From NCBI GenBank assembly GCA_037893225.1, contig JAZGUH010000070.1:868001-932000 (forward strand): 64,000 nucleotides of DNA, read 5' to 3'. Source of the DNA: Hippasteria phrygiana. Its lineage: Eukaryota > Echinodermata > Asteroidea > Valvatida > Goniasteridae. Of this stretch, positions 1 to 11,442 are shown in pieces. Each line of letters begins with the position of its first letter. Positions within the stretch are counted from its first letter, which is position 1. A program made the translations under genes and the position numbers. The notes beneath the pieces were generated by a model. It saw only the letters and a list, made by a program, of their open reading frames with translations, was not told the DNA's origin and did not search any database.

Positions 1-144
1 CTCCACAAAGGTTGATCCAAGTCAATTGAGTTTTACAAATTTGACACATTTCTTAAAAGTTGGCTCGCTTTTTTTATATACAGGTAACAGCCGTAAATTT
101 CACAGATAAAAAGGAAATCTTTGTCTCTATTATGTACAAGACTC

Positions 145-514
145 GGCGATTGTGTAGTGTAGGGCCCCTCTTTAGTTTTAATGAAATTAGATTTAAGAGT
201 ATTTTTTCTCATTCCAAAATGACTTTTTCAACCTAAAGCAGACTTCTCTTAATTCTATTGACATCGTTTTTTGTAATTTTGAACAGTTTATTTCGGTACA
301 AAATGCAATTTTCTTACGAGCTTTACGGCAGTTGTTATGCGAATGAACGCAGTTTTGCGTGTTTACTGTGCGTCGCGGTGATCGCCATCTTTATTTTCGC
401 GTAGCGTTTTTTCGTCCTCATGTCGCTAACTACAATGTAGTTTGGCAATTCCAATAACCTAAAAGTGGATTTTTGTTCCCTTTTAAGGGAATAGGGCCCT
501 ACACTACACAATCG
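145..514. mobile_element. MITE-like element with 22-bp inverted ends
   Basis: The left end GGCGATTGTGTAGTGTAGGG (from about 146) recurs inverted as CCCTACACTACACAATCGCC (to about 514), including the shared GGGCCC. The roughly 370 bases between have no usable reading frame. The near-perfect long inverted ends and small size fit a non-autonomous DNA transposon. Target duplications are unclear: CAAGAC occurs just outside both ends but not flush with them. Superfamily is not assignable. Confidence 0.65.
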
Positions 515-516
515 CC

Positions 517-1919
517 CAAGACACCATGTCAGGGAAATCGCAGTTTCTGAAATGAAACTAAAAAATTAATGAGTGGCTTTGCACCATTTGTGTCCTGAAA
601 TTAACCTAACAATTATGCCTTGCATCGCTTAATTAATTAAAACGTTCCAGACATATTGAACTCGACAAGTCGGCTATTAAGTGCAAGAATGACATGAATC
701 ATGATAAAACTCATTTCTGCCCCACGGAACCAAACTCATTTTTACTGGGTGACTTGGAAAAGGAGATCGACAACGTTGACGCTTTTTCCGCCAGCGATAT
801 AGCGCACCGTGATTTCCCGAATGGCCCGTGCGGGGCGTGAACGCAACGTGGCCGGTGAAGATGGCGGCAACGCATCGCACGGTAAAACCACTCATGCCGT
901 CGCGCGGCATGCCCGGCACGGGCCGTGTTTATCCTCCATGACTATACAACTTAAAAGTTCAGGCAGTGATGGAAATAAGATGCCGTTTACGTTCGCTTTA
1001 CTCACTTGTTGGAAATAAAGGAAACCAATCTAGAGGGACCGAATAGACTTGCAAATGTACCATAAGTACCGTTCACAACGTACTGTTCGTTTTTGTCTGT
1101 TTTATCGTTGTGTAATCCATGTTGTTTATTATTTCACTGGTCAATTGGTGACTGTTGAGCTCAGATTAGTGGTTAAAGTTGTCATTGTCTTTTTTATTCC
1201 CCCCGCCCCGTCAAAAAAAAAAGAACTGCCGCGCGGCCCACCCAGCCAGGCCGGACGCTCATACAGCCCGTCAAAATTGGTAATTTCGAGGACTTATGAA
1301 AGTTTATTGGGCCCCGTGCGCGTCGAATGAGGGCGCTGTCCACAGATACTCGTATACCACCAGTGGGATTGCTTTGTCTGTTTGCCGACTCTCGATAATT
1401 GCGTTTTCAAAAAGAATATCATAGCGGGAACCAGACACTTAAATTGAAGTCGGGTAAGATGACGTCGATATTGAACCCAAACTCGCCTTTTCTTTCCGCC
1501 TATCTCGTTCTATCTGATTTCGATAGTGGAACCATTTTACATACGAGCGCTATGCAGCACGATGACTTTTGTGGTCGGTCGTCAGCGCCGCGGTGCGGTT
1601 TATACGCCGGTGCGGCTAATACGCCAACTTTAAATCTTAATTTGCAGATTTTTGCGTGCTGCGGCTTATACTCAGCGCGGCCTATATTCCGAAAATTACG
1701 GTACAATGTAGTCCATGCTTTCTCTACTGCTGCACATGGCAATAGCCTCCTTTCTGGGGAAAAGACAAACAGAATTATTCAATCTTCCCAGAAAACCGCC
1801 ACACAAGTTTCAAAGGTTACACAAATTAGTGGGGCTGTAAATAACGTACAGTATATAATGTATTTTAAAGCAACAAGTCTGTTTTCTAAAGACATGAAAG
1901 AGGAACAAAGACAGGCTTG
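517..1919. other. No supportable gene or repeat
   Basis: This stretch contains one 173-codon open frame at 1399-1920 on + and shorter frames on both strands. None shows a recognisable domain, composition or splice pattern. The frame at 1399 runs directly into the end of the MITE that starts near 1920, which suggests chance openness. GC is locally higher around 800-930 and 1200-1330. Confidence 0.5.
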
Positions 1920-2377
1920 AATAAACCTTTTCGACATTCTCAAAGCATCATGGGAACTGCATTAGCCCTAACTGGCATTAGAAGAGCAAGCACATTAGAA
2001 CGGACGTGATTGGTCACATTGGTCACATGTTCGTTGTCATGCTTGCAAAAATCCTCTTCTGATTGGCTAATAATGTGACATTACTAGCTGTTCTAATTTC
2101 AGAAATTTGCATTCATCAGTAACTGGTACCCTGAGAGGGATTCCCCAATTATTTCCTTTATTTTTATTGCCATTTAAAATAGATTTTTCTGGTTATTATT
2201 TTCCTTATGTTCCATGCAAAGATATGTGAAAAGGGTATCGCTCAACTCATGACAGATATTTGGCATAAAATCAATTAATATTTGGACTGGTTCACAGTGC
2301 CATGTTTGTGTATAAATTACATGGTTTGTTTGGCCTCCAAACCAACAATGCATTGAGAATGTCGAAAAGGTTTATTA
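1920..2377. mobile_element. MITE family 'AATAAACC', copy 1
   Basis: The element begins AATAAACCTTTTCGACATTC and ends with its inverted copy GAATGTCGAAAAGGTTTATT. A second, highly similar copy lies at 10542-11001, with the same interior landmarks (GGTACCCTGAGAGGGATTCC, GTGACATTACTAGCTGTTCT). Two copies of the same about-460-bp length with about 24-bp inverted termini identify a non-autonomous DNA transposon family. No transposase is encoded. Confidence 0.8.
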
Positions 2378-2760
2378 TGAAAAAGATTTATTAACTGAAG
2401 TAAAATCAAGGTTTTTAAGTTAACTACTCTGATAACAGGTATTGTTTTGATGTTTCTTATAACATTTATTACCAATAACACAAATCAATTTACTTGATGT
2501 AATGTAAACCTCATTTGGTCCACTGTCATCCACAAAAATCATCCGAAAATAGGAAAAGACAATCACCATTCAAGCATACAATGAAATACGTTACTGATGT
2601 TCGACTTCAGACATGTCAGGCACATCACGTGAGACTATTCACAACTAAATCAGGAGTTAAAATTGGTCATGCTGCCTTGCTGGCCAACCTTTGAAGTTTG
2701 ATTTTGATTAGGGCCTAGGCCTACCAGATAATGGTTTGTTTGTACACGTCGATAAAAGAA

Positions 2761-3013
2761 CTGGGCCCAATTTCATGGCTCTGCTAACCACAGCTTTCCG
2801 CACTTACGATCACCATTCTGCATTAACAGCGCTAGCAGAAAAATTCTACGCTAGCCCTGTATGCACGGAATTCTTAGTTACGGGATGTAGGCATGCTCAG
2901 GAGCCAAAAATTCCCGCTAACGCGTGAAATACGCTTGCGTAAGCACAGAATTTTCTGCTACAGTAAGCGAGGATTTTTTGCTAACGGTAAGCAGAGCCAT
3001 GAAATTGGGCCCA
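2761..3013. mobile_element. Short MITE with ends CTGGGCCCAATTTCATGGCT
   Basis: The 24-bp left terminus reading CTGGGCCCAATTTCATGGCT and on through CTGCT is repeated inverted at 2990-3013. The interior is about 200 bases with repeated 'GCTAAC/GCTAGC' words. It is a compact foldback-type MITE. No other copy was noticed in the window. Confidence 0.65.
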
Positions 3014-3954
3014 GATGACTGAGTTTTGACATCCTAAATATAGCTATAACACGTAAACGCCAGTTAAGACATTTGCCTATGTGCCACCACGTAAAAAAAT
3101 AATTTTTTGGAAACGCATAACGCCCAAACGGTCCCAAAATTACCCATAAAATGACCCAGAAATGTAGAGTAATACTTACTCTTCAATTTAACATCTTTGG
3201 TGAGATTATTGATAGAACAGTTATCCAAAAATGTGCATGTTTTTGAAGACGACTTTTCGCGTGCGACTTGCAGAAATTGCCGACTTCAGGTGATTTTTTA
3301 CCTCTGACCGCGTTTGGAGGTCTCGTTGAAATCTCTTTTTTTTCGCGAGTTTCTTAGAGATTTTGATGAAAGTTGAAAGGTCAATGTGTGAAACGAGATC
3401 ACATGGAGATGTCGAGCTATTTAATACGGACGAAGACTCATCTGAAGGGTAAGAAAACGTGAAATTTTCGGCGATTTTATCCACAAAAAGTTGGGAATTT
3501 GAAGTAAAATATGTTCAAACTGACATAAAACCAGTGACCCCGCCTTGGATTCACACATTAGTACATTGTCTGGACTGTTTTTGAGCAATATCAACACACA
3601 TTTTCTGTGAAAAACATCGCTAACTTCCCCTGAACGTGTTTTCTGAGGTCATGTCATCATGGTCAATTGTTTGCGCGATATAATGGCATATGCAACCGCG
3701 CGGTCTCGAATTAATATTAAAGTTCATGTAAAGATTTGCTCAGTGTTCATCCGCTCTAGACTTGCATAGTTATTATTTTAACAGTGAAGTGTAAAATATG
3801 TATTTAAAAAAATTTTTTTTTATATAACATGTAGTCTAGGCCTGAATGATTATGGTTTTATTTATTTGTATAAATTATGACCATAAATAGGCCCTACATG
3901 TAATGTATTATTAGAAAGTAAAAAAAGTAGTGCCGAGATTTTAATGAAAAAAAT
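3014..3954. other. Unassigned sequence
   Basis: An 87-codon frame on - at 3221-3484 is serine- and lysine-rich and starts with MDKIAENFTF. No domain was recognised and no splice context was found. Otherwise AT-rich sequence with no structure that I can support. Confidence 0.4.
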
Positions 3955-4142
3955 CCAGTTTTTGGCTGTTTTGGAAACTTTTCCAAAACAGCCCTTGTTT
4001 TCGTTAAGATTTTTTTTTTTTTCTTTTTTTTTTTTTTTTTGGCTGTTTCGAAAGTTTTTCGAAACAGCCCTTGTTTTCGTTAAGATTTTTTTTTTTTTCT
4101 TTTTTTTTTTTTTTGGCTTTTCCGACAATCCGTCGGAAAAGG
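3955..4142. repeat. Three tandem hairpins separated by T/C-rich spacers
   Basis: Three consecutive blocks each hold a self-complementary hairpin followed by a long pyrimidine run. The stems are GGCTGTTTTGGAAA/TTTCCAAAACAGCC, GGCTGTTTCGAAA/TTTCGAAACAGCC and TTTTCCGAC/GTCGGAAAA. After the first two comes CTTGTTTTCGTTAAGATTTT and then poly-T. The stems differ in sequence while pairing is kept, which suggests selection for structure or independent element termini. A related stem (CCTTTTCCGAC...GTCGGAAAAG) occurs at 28352-28376. They immediately precede the CRE-palindrome array. Confidence 0.7.
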
Positions 4143-6214
4143 CGTTGTTTTTGTTCTGATTTTTTTTTTTCTTTTTCTTCTTACTTTAGTTCTATCCTAA
4201 ATCCCATAGACTTTGTACACGAATTTTATGACAGCCACTTTGGTCACTAAACAATCTCAGATCTTAATTAAACTTAACACAAACATAGACCCGAACCTGA
4301 AATTGTATGCCGAAGAGTGACGTCATGATGACGTCATCACGTGATTTTTTATGATTTTTTGAATTTTGAAAATCGTAACATTCTTTTCAATATATCTAGC
4401 ACACAAAACAAGATATTTTCAAAATTCTTTTTGTTATAGCTTTGGTATGTCTCAAAGATATGCCCTAAAAAGCGAAAATTGTTTGACGTCATGATGACGT
4501 CATAAAATTATTATTTTTTTTTAAACACATGTAAGTTTCAATTCGATTACAAAAATGTATACATTGAATTTTTCTGTACCTAATTCAAAAATTTCATGAT
4601 CGTAGCTCACTCAAGTAAGAAATAGCAGCCATTTCAAAATTTAGACCAAATTCAATATAACACAAAGGAATTCTGGGAAGGGCAGATAACCATGGCTTTA
4701 GTGTGCTTGCTGTTTATAAAAGGGTTGATTTCTAGTCTTTTTTCAAGTCGCTGAATTTTTGAAGTATTGAAATCGTAACATTCTTTTCAATATATCTAGC
4801 GAACAAAACAAGATATTTTCAAAATTCTTTTTGTTATAGCTTTGGTATGTCTCAAAGATATGCCCTAAAAAGCGAAAATTGTGTGACGTCATGATGACGT
4901 AATAAAAAAATAATTTTTTCAAGTCGCTAGAATATTGCCCATAGCATTGTAAACGTTTTCTTTCTTACCGGCCACTTTGGCTACTTTTAAACTTGGCAGA
5001 CACTTACCCCAACTGCTCACAATGTGTGTCGAACTTTTACGTCATGATGACGTCATCACATGTCACGTGACGTCATCTTAAAGATGATTTTTTCAAGGGC
5101 CCATATCTAGAGAGCCGTAGGTCCGATTGCCTTTAAACCTGGTATGTTGGTGGACCACCACGTGTTATAGATGAAAATTGACGTGACGTCATGATGACGT
5201 CATCATACGATTTTTATGTTAATTTTTAAGTTTTTGAACCTTAAAGTTTCTTAAAGCCATATCTCATCAACAGAACATGCTAAATCAAAAATTCTTTTTG
5301 GAATAGCTTTGTTAGCTCCTATATTCTTTCACATCAATGGGAAAAATGTGTGACGTCATCATGACGTCATCAAACAATTTCTTTTTGAAACACATATAAG
5401 GGTACGTCCGATCGTCATAAAAATTGCTGGGTAGGTAGATAATGCTACTAGCATGTAAAATCCAAAGTGACGTCATTGTGACGTCATCGGCTGATTTTCT
5501 ATGAATTATTTTGTTCTATCCCAAATCCCATAGACTTTGTACACGAATTTTGTAAGTGGCACTTTGCTCACTAAACAACCTCAGATCTTAATCAGGCTTA
5601 ACACAAACAAAGACCCTAACCTGAAATTGCACGCTGAAGAGTGACGTCTTGATGACGTCATCATGTGTCACGTGACGTCATTTTAAAGCTGCATTTTTCA
5701 ATGGCCCATATCTAGAGAACCGTAGGTCCAATTATGTTTAAACCTAGTATGTTGGTAGACCAGCTGGTGTTATCAATGAAAATCGTGGTGACTTCATGAT
5801 GACGTCATCATACGATCTTATAGTAATTTTTAAGTTTTGTTAGCTCCGATATTCTTTCATTTCAATGTGAAAAAGTGTGACCTCATCATCACGTCAAAAA
5901 TGTGCTTTTTAAAAACACATAAGAATAGGTCTGATTATCATACAAATTGCTGGGTAGGTAGATAGTGCCAGTAGAATGTAACATCCGAAGTGACGTCATG
6001 ATGACGTCATCGGCTAATTTTCTATGAATCTTTTTGTTCTATCCAAAATCCCATAGACTTTGTCACGAATTTTGTACAAGCCACTTTACTCACTATAAAC
6101 ATCAGATCTTAATCAAACTTAACACAAACATAGAACGTAAGCTGAAGTTTTAGGGTGGAAAAAAAAACACGGAAAAGCCTTGTGTTCTGTTTCAAACAGA
6201 CACAAACCTCTAGT
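4143..6214. repeat. CRE-palindrome array, unit 1 (Helitron-like end)
   Basis: First of three large head-to-tail units. It contains many copies of the near-perfect palindrome TGACGTCATGATGACGTCA, embedded in recurring blocks. Examples are the TATATCTAGCGAACAAAACA block with AAAGATATGCCCTAAAAAGC near 4400, 4800 and 6450, and blocks ending CACATGTCACGTGACGTCAT. The unit ends with an imperfect hairpin (TGTGTTCTGTTT / AAACAGACACA, 6181-6204) followed by CTAG at 6210-6213 and T. A hairpin shortly before CTRR-T is the signature of Helitron 3' ends; no Rep/helicase sequence is present. A plain satellite is the alternative. Confidence 0.5.
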
Positions 6215-8568
6215 TTCTTTTTTCTTTTTTTTCTTTTTCAGACTTTTTGCCCATAGCATTTGTACACGTTTTCTTTCTGCCAGGCACTTTGGCTACTTTT
6301 ATGCAGCCGATTGCCTTTAAACTTACCAGACACTTAGACCAACTGCTCAGGATGCATGCCGAACTTTTATGTCATGATGACGTCATCACGTGATTTTTTA
6401 TGAATTTTTGAATTTTGAAAATCGTAACATTTATTAAATTATATCTAGCGAACAAAACAAGATATTTTCAAAATTCTTTTTCTTATAGCTTTGGTATGTC
6501 TCAAAGATATGCCCTAAATTGCGAAAATTGTGTGACGTCATGATGACGTCATCAAAAATGTGTTTTTTTGTTAACGCATGTAAGGGTCAATCCGATTACA
6601 AAAATGTATACATTGAATTTTCCTGTACCTAATTCCAAAATTTCATGATCGTGGCTCACTCAAGTATGAAATAGGAGCCATTTCAAAATTTAGACCAAAT
6701 TCAATATAACACAAAGGAATTCTGGGAAGGGCTGATAACCATGGGTATTTTGTGCTTGCTGTTTATAAAAGGGGTTGATTTCTAGTCTTTTTTCAAGTCG
6801 CTAAATTTTTGAAGTTTTAAAATCGTAACATTCTTTTTAATATATCTAGCGAACAAAACAAGATATTTTCAAAATTATTTTTGTTACAGCTTTGGTATGT
6901 CTCAAAGATATGCCCTAAAAAGCGAAAATTGTGTGACGTCATGATGACGTCATCAACAAATCTTTTTTTTTAAACGCATGTAAGGGTCAATCCGATTACA
7001 AAAGTGTATTCATTGAATTTTTCTGTACGTAATTCCAAAATTTCATGATCGTGGCTCACTCAAGTAAGAAATGACAGCCATTTCAAAATTTAGACCAAAT
7101 TCAATATAACACAAAGGAATTCTGGGACGGGTTGATAACCATGGCTATTATGTGCTTGCTGTTTATAAAAGGGGTTGATTTGTAGTCTTTTTTCAAGTCG
7201 CTGAATTTTTGAATTTCTTAAATCGTAACATTCTTTTCAATATATCTAGCGAACAAAACAAGACATTTTCAAAATTCTTTTTGTTATAGCTTTGGTATGT
7301 CTCAAAGATATGCCCTAAAAAGCGAAAATTGTGTGACGTCATGATGACGTCATAAATAAATTATTTTTTCAAGTTGCTAGAATATTGCCCATAGCATTTG
7401 TAAACGTTTTCTTTCTTACCGGCCACTTTGGCTACTTTTAAACTTGGCAGACACTTACACCAACTGCTCACAATGTCTGCCGAACTTTTACGTCATGATG
7501 ACGTCATCACATGTCACGTGACGTCATCTTAAAAGGGCATTTTTTCGAAGCCATATATCTACAAAAGTACAAGTCCGATTAAGTTGAAACGTAATATCTA
7601 GGTATGCCACCGGGTGTTATAGATGAACATTGACATGATGTTATGATGACGTCATCACATGTCACGTGACGTCATCTTAAAGGGGCAGTTTTTGAAGCCA
7701 TATATAAACAAAAGTACAAGTTCGATTAAGTTGAAATGTAATATCCAGGTAGGTCTGCAGGTTTATGGACGAAAATTGACATGACATTATGATGATGATG
7801 TCATCACACGTCACGTGACGTCATCTTAAAGGGGCAGTGTTTGAAGCCATAAACAAAAGTACAAGTCCGATTAAGTTGAAAAGTAATATCTAGGTAGCCC
7901 AATAGGTTTATAGATGAAAATTGACATGACATTATTATGATGTCATCACATGTCACATGACGTCATCTTAAAGGTGCAGTTTTTGAAGCCATATATAAAC
8001 AAAAGTACAAGTCCGATTAAGTTCAAAAGTAATATCTAGGTAGCCCAGTAGGTATTTTAAATAAAACAATTGATGATGTCATGATTACGTCATCACTTGT
8101 TTCGTGTCATTATCTTAAAGGGGCATTTTTCGAAGCCATAAATCTACAAAAGTACAGGTCCGATTTATTTGAAATGTAATATATAGTCGGGTAGGCAAGC
8201 AGGTTTATAGATGAAAATTGACGTGACGTTATGATGACGTCATCACATGTCACGTGACGTTATCTTAAAGGGGCAGTTTTTAAAGCCATAAATTGTATAT
8301 CTACAAAAGTACAAGTTCGATTATTTTAAATGTAATATCTAGGTAGGTCAGCAAGTTTACAGATGTAAATTTACATTACGTTATGATGACGTCATCACAA
8401 GTGACTATTACAAACAACTTAAATTATTTTCAAAGTCTAACAAAGAAAACTGGCAGGAGCGCGATTGTTTGACGAAGTTTAATTATTGTATTCACATTTC
8501 ACATCCAAATAAAAAAAAACAAAAAACGAAACAGCCCTGTGTTTGTCCACAAACACCGTCCGTCTAGT
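6215..8568. repeat. CRE-palindrome array, unit 2 (Helitron-like end)
   Basis: Starts after a T-rich run with TGCCCATAGCATTTGTACAC, a header shared with the next unit at about 8600. Interior blocks repeat those of unit 1. From 7540 to 8400 there are about five copies of a roughly 150-bp block carrying AAAGTACAAGTCCGATTAAG and CATGTCACGTGACGTCATCT. The unit ends with hairpin GTGTTTGTCCACAAACAC (8540-8557), then CTAG at 8564-8567 and a T run. A short SINE scar (AAGAAAACTGGCAGGAGCGC) lies at 8443-8463 just before the terminus. Confidence 0.5.
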
Positions 8569-10063
8569 TTTTTTTTTTTTTTGTGCTTCTTTTTCAGTCA
8601 AATGCCCATAGCATTTGTACACGTTTTCTTTCTTACTGGCACTTTGGCTACTTTTATGCTGCCGATTGGCTTTAAACTTGGCAGACACTTAGACTAACTG
8701 CTCAGAATGTATGCCGCACATTTACGTCATGATGACGTCATCACGTGATTTTTTATGAATTTTTGAAATTTCAAAATCGTAAAATTCTTTTCAATATATC
8801 TAGCGAACAAAACAAGATATTTTCAAAATTCTTTTTGTTACAGCTTTGGTAGGTCTCAAAGATATGCCCTAAAAAAGAAAAAAATGTGTGACGTCATGAT
8901 GACATCATCAAAAATGTGCTTTTTTAAAACACATATAAGAATAGGTCCGATCGTCATGAAAATTGGTGGGTAGGTAGATACTGGCACTAGGATGCAAAAT
9001 CCAAAGTGACGTCATGATGACGTCATCACGTGATTTGTTATGAATTTTTGACATTTTGAAAATCGTAACATTCTTTTAAATATATCTGGCAAACAAAACA
9101 AGATATTTTCAAAATTCTTTTTGTTATAGCTTTGGTAGGTCTCAAAGATATGCCCTAAAAAGGAAAAAAAATTGTGACGTCATGATGACATCATCAAAAA
9201 TGTGCTTTTTTAAAACACATATAAGGAAAGGTCCGATCGTCATGCAAATTGGTGGGTAGGTAGATACTGGTACTAGGATGCAAAATCCAAAGTGACGTCA
9301 TGATGACGTCATCACGTGATTTGTTATGAATTTTTGAAATTTTGAAATTGTAACATTCTTTTAAATATATCTCGCAAACAAAACAAGAGATTTTCAAAAT
9401 TCTTTTTGATACAGCTTTTGGTACATGTATGTCTCAAAGATATGCCCTAAAAGGCGAAAATTGTGTGACGTCATAATGACGTCATCAATTTTTTTTTTAA
9501 CGCATGTAAGGGTCGGTCCAATTAAAAATGTATACATTGAATTTTTCTCTACCTAATTCAACAATTTCGTGATCGTGGCTCATTCAAGTATTAAGAAATA
9601 ACAGGCATCTAAAAAATTGTGACCAAATTCAATATAACACAAAGGAATTCTGGGAAGGACAGAAACCATGGCTTTCATGTGGCATGCTGTCTATAAAGAG
9701 TTGATCTCTAGTCTTTTTTTCAAGTCGTAGGCAGATACTTACACCAACTGCTCAGAATGTGCACCGAACTTTTAGGTCATGATGACGTCATCACATGTCA
9801 CGTGACGTCATCTTAAAGGGGCATTTTTGGAAACCATATATCTACAAAAGTACAAGTCACATTAAGTTAAAACGTGGTATTTAGTTATGCCAGCATGTGT
9901 TAGATAAAAATGTATGTGACGTCATGGTGACGTCATGATGACGTCATCGGCAAATTTTCTATGATTTTTTTCATTTTTGAAATTTCATTTAAATCACATA
10001 ATTTTACACAAAAAAACAAAACAGCCCTGTGTTTGTCCACAAACACTGCACCAGATGTCTAGT
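8569..10063. repeat. CRE-palindrome array, unit 3 (Helitron-like end)
   Basis: Shares its header with unit 2 (CATAGCATTTGTACACGTTT) and the blocks TATATCTAGCGAACAAAACA and AAAGATATGCCCTAAAA. It carries several more TGACGTCATGATGACGTCA palindromes and some decayed ones. It ends with the same hairpin as unit 2 (GTGTTTGTCCACAAACAC, 10029-10046) and CTAG at 10059-10062 followed by T. The identical terminal hairpin and CTAGT in units 2 and 3 are the strongest argument that these are element ends rather than random satellite junctions. Confidence 0.5.
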
Positions 10064-10278
10064 TGAATTTGTTTTTTTAAGTTCACACAACTTCAAAAGC
10101 TAATATCTCAAGAAGTAAGAGGTTAATTTGAAGGCAACTAACATCCCTGAATTCCTCACATTAGTAGCTTCATTTTGATATATAAATTGACATATTTACA
10201 TAACTTTTATGAAATGGGCTACCGCAAATGCCTTTATGGTCAAATTAGCGGCACACAAAGTACATTTTTTATAAAGTT

Positions 10279-10425
10279 TAACCCTCCTATACTTATAACT
10301 ATCACAGCCTATCAAAATCTCTAAACACCAACTCTGACAGTTTGTGTGTGTTTCAATCTGAAATTTGATAGGTTTTGATCTGTACAGCAGCTGGGTCGAT
10401 TTTGGCCCTGAGAACAGGAGGGTTA
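10279..10425. mobile_element. MITE family 'TAACCCTCC', copy 1
   Basis: A 147-bp element bounded by TAACCCTCCT and its complement AGGAGGGTTA. It contains CACCAACTCTGACAGTTTGT and TGATAGGTTTTGATCTGTAC. Its body is identical, as far as I can see, to the copy at 19552-19698. Diverged copies lie at 27795-27937, 38233-38375 and 45025-45140, in either orientation. Five copies in 64 kb mark it as an abundant MITE. Confidence 0.8.
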
Positions 10426-10541
10426 AAGGAGTATAACGCAAAAACCGAAAGAGATATTCAAAAACAAATTACACCACTGATCCTCTCTCAGCAAGAGCTT
10501 CATTTTGATGTATAACTTAATACATTTAGACATTTTTTTTA

Positions 10542-11001
10542 AATAAACCTTTTCGACATTCTCAAAGCATCATGGGAACTTCATCAGCTTTAACTGGCAT
10601 TAGAAGAGCAAGCACATTAGAACGGACGTGATTAGTCGCATTGGTCACATGTTCGTTGTTATGCTTGCAAAAATCCTCTTCTGATTGGCTAATAATGTGA
10701 CATTACTAGCTGTTCTAATTCCAGAAAATTGCATTCATCAGTAACTGGTACCCTGAGAGGGATTCCCCAATTATTTCCTGTATTTGTATTGCCATTTAAA
10801 ATTGATTTTTCTAGTTATTATTTTCCTTATGTTCCATGCAAAGATATGTGAAAAGGGTATCGCTCAACTCATGAAAGATATTAAGCATAAATAAAATTAA
10901 TATTTGGACTGGTTCACAGTGCCATAGGTTTGTGTATAAATTACATGGTTTGTTTGGCCTCCAAACCCACAATGCATTGAGAATGTCGAAAAGGTTTATT
11001 A
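10542..11001. mobile_element. MITE family 'AATAAACC', copy 2
   Basis: Matches the element at 1920-2377 across its length, with the same inverted ends AATAAACCTTTTCGACATTC and GAATGTCGAAAAGGTTTATT. Differences are a few substitutions and small indels. It lies about 440 bp upstream of the EFCAB10 start codon, so it may sit in or near that gene's promoter region. Confidence 0.8.
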
Positions 11002-11442
11002 GGGTGTTATACCTACTAAATAGAATAGCGGCCAGACTTTGAACCAACGATTTATCGAACCAACTTACCGTGTAATTTTCAATGGACTTTGCAGCAATGA
11101 CCCGAACCTCTCGCTTAAGCGAAACCTGGTCCAGTTGACTCGCCAAAATACCAGATGAGTAGGCCATCATTTTCTTTCACTTTAGCCGTCACTATCTGCA
11201 TGACACTTCCGTCATAGCTCATTGAGTGAACATCCTTCGCTGCGACGCCATGTTTACAAAAATCAAGAAGTGGTTTTTGGTCAACAGAGGGGGCTGTTTA
11301 TCATTTCCGTTAGTCCAAATTAGTCATTTTCAGCACTTGGCAACACCGTGTCAACAACTCGAATTACTGGTTCGATGTGGTTGATTTGAACATCTTTCAA
11401 GACCAAGTAGGCCTACATGTTTTAGAGAATTAAGTTGCATAA

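Noticed and set aside
1399..1920. 173-codon open frame on +
   Set aside because: No recognised domain, no splice evidence, and it ends at the border of a MITE; composition looks like chance openness.
3221..3484. 87-codon frame on - starting MDKIAENFTFSYPSDESSS
   Set aside because: Reads somewhat like protein but no family was recognised, and no adjacent exon with compatible phase could be found.
4143..10063. CRISPR-like array or enhancer cluster
   Set aside because: Repeat spacing is irregular and spacers are themselves repeated, so not CRISPR. Regulatory activity of the TGACGTCA sites cannot be inferred from sequence alone.
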